DNA of 64,000 nucleotides, from NCBI GenBank assembly GCA_016716625.1, contig JADJVJ010000001.1, forward strand, positions 1,775,548 through 1,839,547, given 5' to 3'. The translations under genes and the position numbers were made by a program. Source of the DNA: Nostocoides sp. (lineage in GTDB: Bacteria; Actinomycetota; Actinomycetes; Actinomycetales; Dermatophilaceae). Shown piece after piece: positions 62,101-64,000 of the stretch. The notes under the pieces were generated by a model. It ran no database searches, was not told the origin of the DNA, and saw only the letters and a program-made list of their open reading frames with translations. The stretch's first letter is position 1; every line of letters begins with the position of its first letter.

Positions 62101-63732
62101 AGTCGTTGGTGTCAGTGACCAGGTTGTTGTCGGACACCCCACCTGCGTCCTTCGTGGTCCAACTGTAGCCGTCGGGTGCCGTGAACACGAGGGTGTATGC
62201 CGCCCCGCCCACCAGATCGGTGAACCAGTAGTACCCATCGGCGTTGGTCACCGCGGTGCCCACATCAGACCCCGCCTCGTCTTTCAGCGTGACCGTGACG
62301 CCCGAGGCCGGGCTGTTGTCATCCTGCAGCCCATTGCGGTTAATGCCGTACCAGACGTAATCACCGATGGACACCTTCGGCACCACCGGGGTAAAGGCGA
62401 CGCAGGGGTCGCTGCTTCCCACCGGCCCATTGCCGGTGGCCGCCACGCTCGCGACGTCAGTGCTGTAGCCCTGACCCCAGAGAGGGTCGCCGAGCAGGTG
62501 AATCCCGAGTTGGTAGGGAAGGGTCCAGCCCACGTCGTGCCCGACGTCGGAGCATCGTCCACCGCTTCGGAGAAGTTGCAGCTGAGGCCGCTCACGGACG
62601 CTGGTGGAGAGCCCTGGGTGATGGTGTCGGTGACGGTGATCCCCGTGAGGTCGGTTGTGCCGGTGTTGGATGAGGAAAGACAACTCAGTTGTGCCATTCG
62701 GGAGAGTGACCGCAGTGGTGGTCGTATTGGCGTCGCTGCCAGCAGCGTCCCTCTTGTAGATTCTGATCCCGTCGCCGCTTGCGGCGCCGCCGACGTACGC
62801 GGAGGACGTGAACGCCGAGAGGGTCCGTTGGAGGGTTCGCCTCCGTCACCTGAACGGTGTTGGTGTAGCGGATGCCGCCGTCACCACCTGGCGCGGAAGC
62901 GCTGCCAACATCAGTGGTAAATCTGGTCGGCGGCCAGGACCGACGTGTCGAGAGAGAAGGTGAGCTGAGTCGGTGAGCAACTGCACCCGGTCAGTACCGA
63001 CAATGGGTCGTTGATGTCTTCCGTATTCAAGTCCGGAGGGACCATAGGTCACCTTGGCCGCATAGGCGATCACGCAGGTAAAACTCCAGCCCGCGGAGGG
63101 TGTCCGTGAACGTCACCAGCCCGCGATCGCCCCCCGCCGTGCGAAAGTTCCACAGGAGAGCAGTTCTCCGTCGTGTCACGACACTGGTTGGCGTTGTTGG
63201 AACCACCCGATCTTGTTCGGCTCCGGTTGGTGCAGACTCGATGGGCTGGGGCTCCACCGTGAGGTGGGTGTCGGCGGGGTGATCGTTGTCGTCCCAACGA
63301 CGTGGTCGAGCGGATACGTACCGCGGCGGAACTGCCGGAGTCGGCTCCCAAACTTGGCGATCGCGCAGAGGTTGTCGACTCCCCCCGTTGTCGAGGGTGA
63401 AGGACGCGACGGCGGGGCTGCATGGAGATCGACACCTCGATGATGGCCGCCCTGTGCCGTCCAGAAGGGAAAAACCAGCGGGCCAGTTTTGACAACACCT
63501 CGGCAAGGTCACCGTGAAGGAGTCACCAGCGCTTTGGGCGTCGGGCACGCGAAGGACAGGGTCGAAGTGATTGTCTCCCACAGCCCAGCGTCACGGTGTT
63601 TCGGTCACCGGCGACCGTGACATTCGTGGGACCGAACGACGCGGCGAAGGCAAACCCCCGGAACGAGGAACACTACGGCGACCAGGAGACCACAACAGAG
63701 AACACGAGGGAACGCGCCTGGACATGACTCAT
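59151..63732 (-). pseudogene. Large SdrD-like LPQTG surface adhesin, frame broken at ten or more points
   Basis: Read in order on the minus strand: a signal peptide from about 63732 (M-S-H-V-Q-A-R-S, hydrophobic core, F-A-F-A-A-S), beta-rich modules to about 62700, DUF11-like segments, one divergent SdrD B-type module (D-Y-V-W-Y-G-I-N-R-N-G-L-Q-D-D near 62340), another DUF11 module, five near-identical B-type modules (59694-61535), a last DUF11 module, and the sortase signal L-P-Q-T-G with hydrophobic helix and basic tail. D-T-N-R-D-G-L-Q-S-D-G-E-D loops are probable Ca2+ sites. Breaks near 62485, 62035, 61930, 61865, 61509 and 60725, among others, are mostly single bases in G/C runs, and correcting them restores family sequence. 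Intact length would be about 1500 residues. Confidence 0.85.
59694..61535 (-). repeat. Five tandem 369-bp repeats encoding SdrD B-type modules
   Basis: Copies start at 59694, 60063, 60432, 60800 and 61169. Spacings are 369, 369, 368 and 369; the third copy lacks one G (GGTCC for GGGTCC at about 60726) and the fifth lacks two bases (CCACATAAT for CCACACATAAT at about 61509). Other differences are few: ACATT for ACGTT in copy 1, CTGG for CGGG in copy 4, ACTCG for ACCCG in copy 5. Each full unit encodes 123 residues. Near-identity at the DNA level indicates recent expansion or gene conversion; copy number could also be affected by assembly. Confidence 0.95.
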
Positions 63733-63911
63733 TGACTCTTGTTGGACGCGGCCGCATGCGGCACAAGCGCGCCGTCCGGGGGGGACGCTTACCATGCCTG
63801 CGGGCTCATTGCCGGAACTCCCTACACTTTCGGAGGTACATCCCAGCCGTCCATGACGCGAACAAGAGTCACCTCGCGTTTGGAATCCACGGCGACTGGG
63901 AGATATCCAGA
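63733..63911. other. Region between adhesin start and IS256 fragment, no supported gene
   Basis: About 180 bp upstream of the adhesin start. A plus-strand reading frame opens at 63739 but shows no family similarity and ends inside the transposase segment in a different frame. It should contain the adhesin promoter, but no convincing -35/-10 pair is seen. Confidence 0.4.
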
Positions 63912-64000
63912 CTGGACGAGATGAGCATCAGCCTGTATGCCGGCGGGATGACCGTGCGGGACATCGATCACCTTCTCGCGACCAGGGTCGGCACCGAGCT
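63912..64000 (+). mobile_element. IS256-family transposase fragment (runs off right edge)
   Basis: The plus strand reads L-D-E-M-S-I-S-L-Y-A-G-G-M-T-V-R-D-I and then L-A-T-R-V-G-T-E-L. This is the characteristic I-S-L-Y-A-G-G-M-T-V-R-D-I block of Mutator-type (IS256) transposases, which lies about 100-150 residues into the intact protein. The codons before 63912 do not match the family N-terminus, so the visible left end appears 5'-truncated. Whether the rest is intact cannot be seen. Confidence 0.8.

Noticed and set aside
63739..63924. 61-residue plus-strand frame near the right edge
   Set aside because: No similarity and it runs out of register with the IS256 block.

Overview
The window is about 64 kb of very GC-rich bacterial DNA. 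Gene content and order point to an actinobacterium, probably Micrococcales near the Intrasporangiaceae/Dermatophilaceae; that placement is inferred, since there is no rRNA here to test it. Supporting points are hrcA-dnaJ behind a CIRCE operator, hemW/lepA/rpsT/holA in one block, def-miaA-dapF and hflX near miaB, recX-recA with an actinobacterial SOS box, lhr-nei, rimO-pgsA-cinA-clgR near ftsK, and several actinobacterial DUF families (DUF3097, DUF3046, DUF3352, DUF3516).

Layout. 0-12.4 kb: heat-shock repressor and translation/replication housekeeping genes, with an LPXTG wall protein, a secreted phosphoesterase and a PemK/MazF-like protein among them. 12.4-24.3 kb: a 1110-residue secreted subtilase, a DinG-like helicase, formate-THF ligase, a GH63-type glucosidase and small secreted or lipid-anchored proteins of unknown role. 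24.3-38.8 kb: a DUF3516 helicase, acetyltransferases, hflX, def-miaA-dapF, DUF3352, miaB, YccF, recX-recA. 39-43.6 kb: a tightly packed minus-strand run of DUF3046, a three-gene ABC exporter, a MarR regulator, a zinc-ribbon protein and an ornithine cyclodeaminase-like enzyme. 43.7-57 kb: lhr-nei, clgR, cinA, pgsA, rimO, an M19 dipeptidase, a MauE-like membrane protein and ftsK. 57-64 kb: a surface-protein and mobile-element region. Here a 1260-bp IS3-family element splits a Tat-type exported protein gene with a 3-bp target duplication. Next to it is a large SdrD-like LPQTG adhesin with five almost identical 369-bp repeats, and a fragment of an IS256-family transposase runs off the right edge.

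Two window-wide signals stand out. First, the octamer GTATGCCG (reverse CGGCATAC) was found about 45 times by eye where base composition predicts roughly 2. It occurs on both strands, in genes and intergenic gaps, and over five start codons, and it uses codons otherwise rare here. It behaves like a genome-wide signature motif. Second, lepA, an aminotransferase gene, ftsK (three places) and the adhesin (at least ten places) carry one- or two-base frame breaks, mostly in short G/C runs. Correcting them restores normal family sequence, so most are probably consensus errors rather than gene decay.
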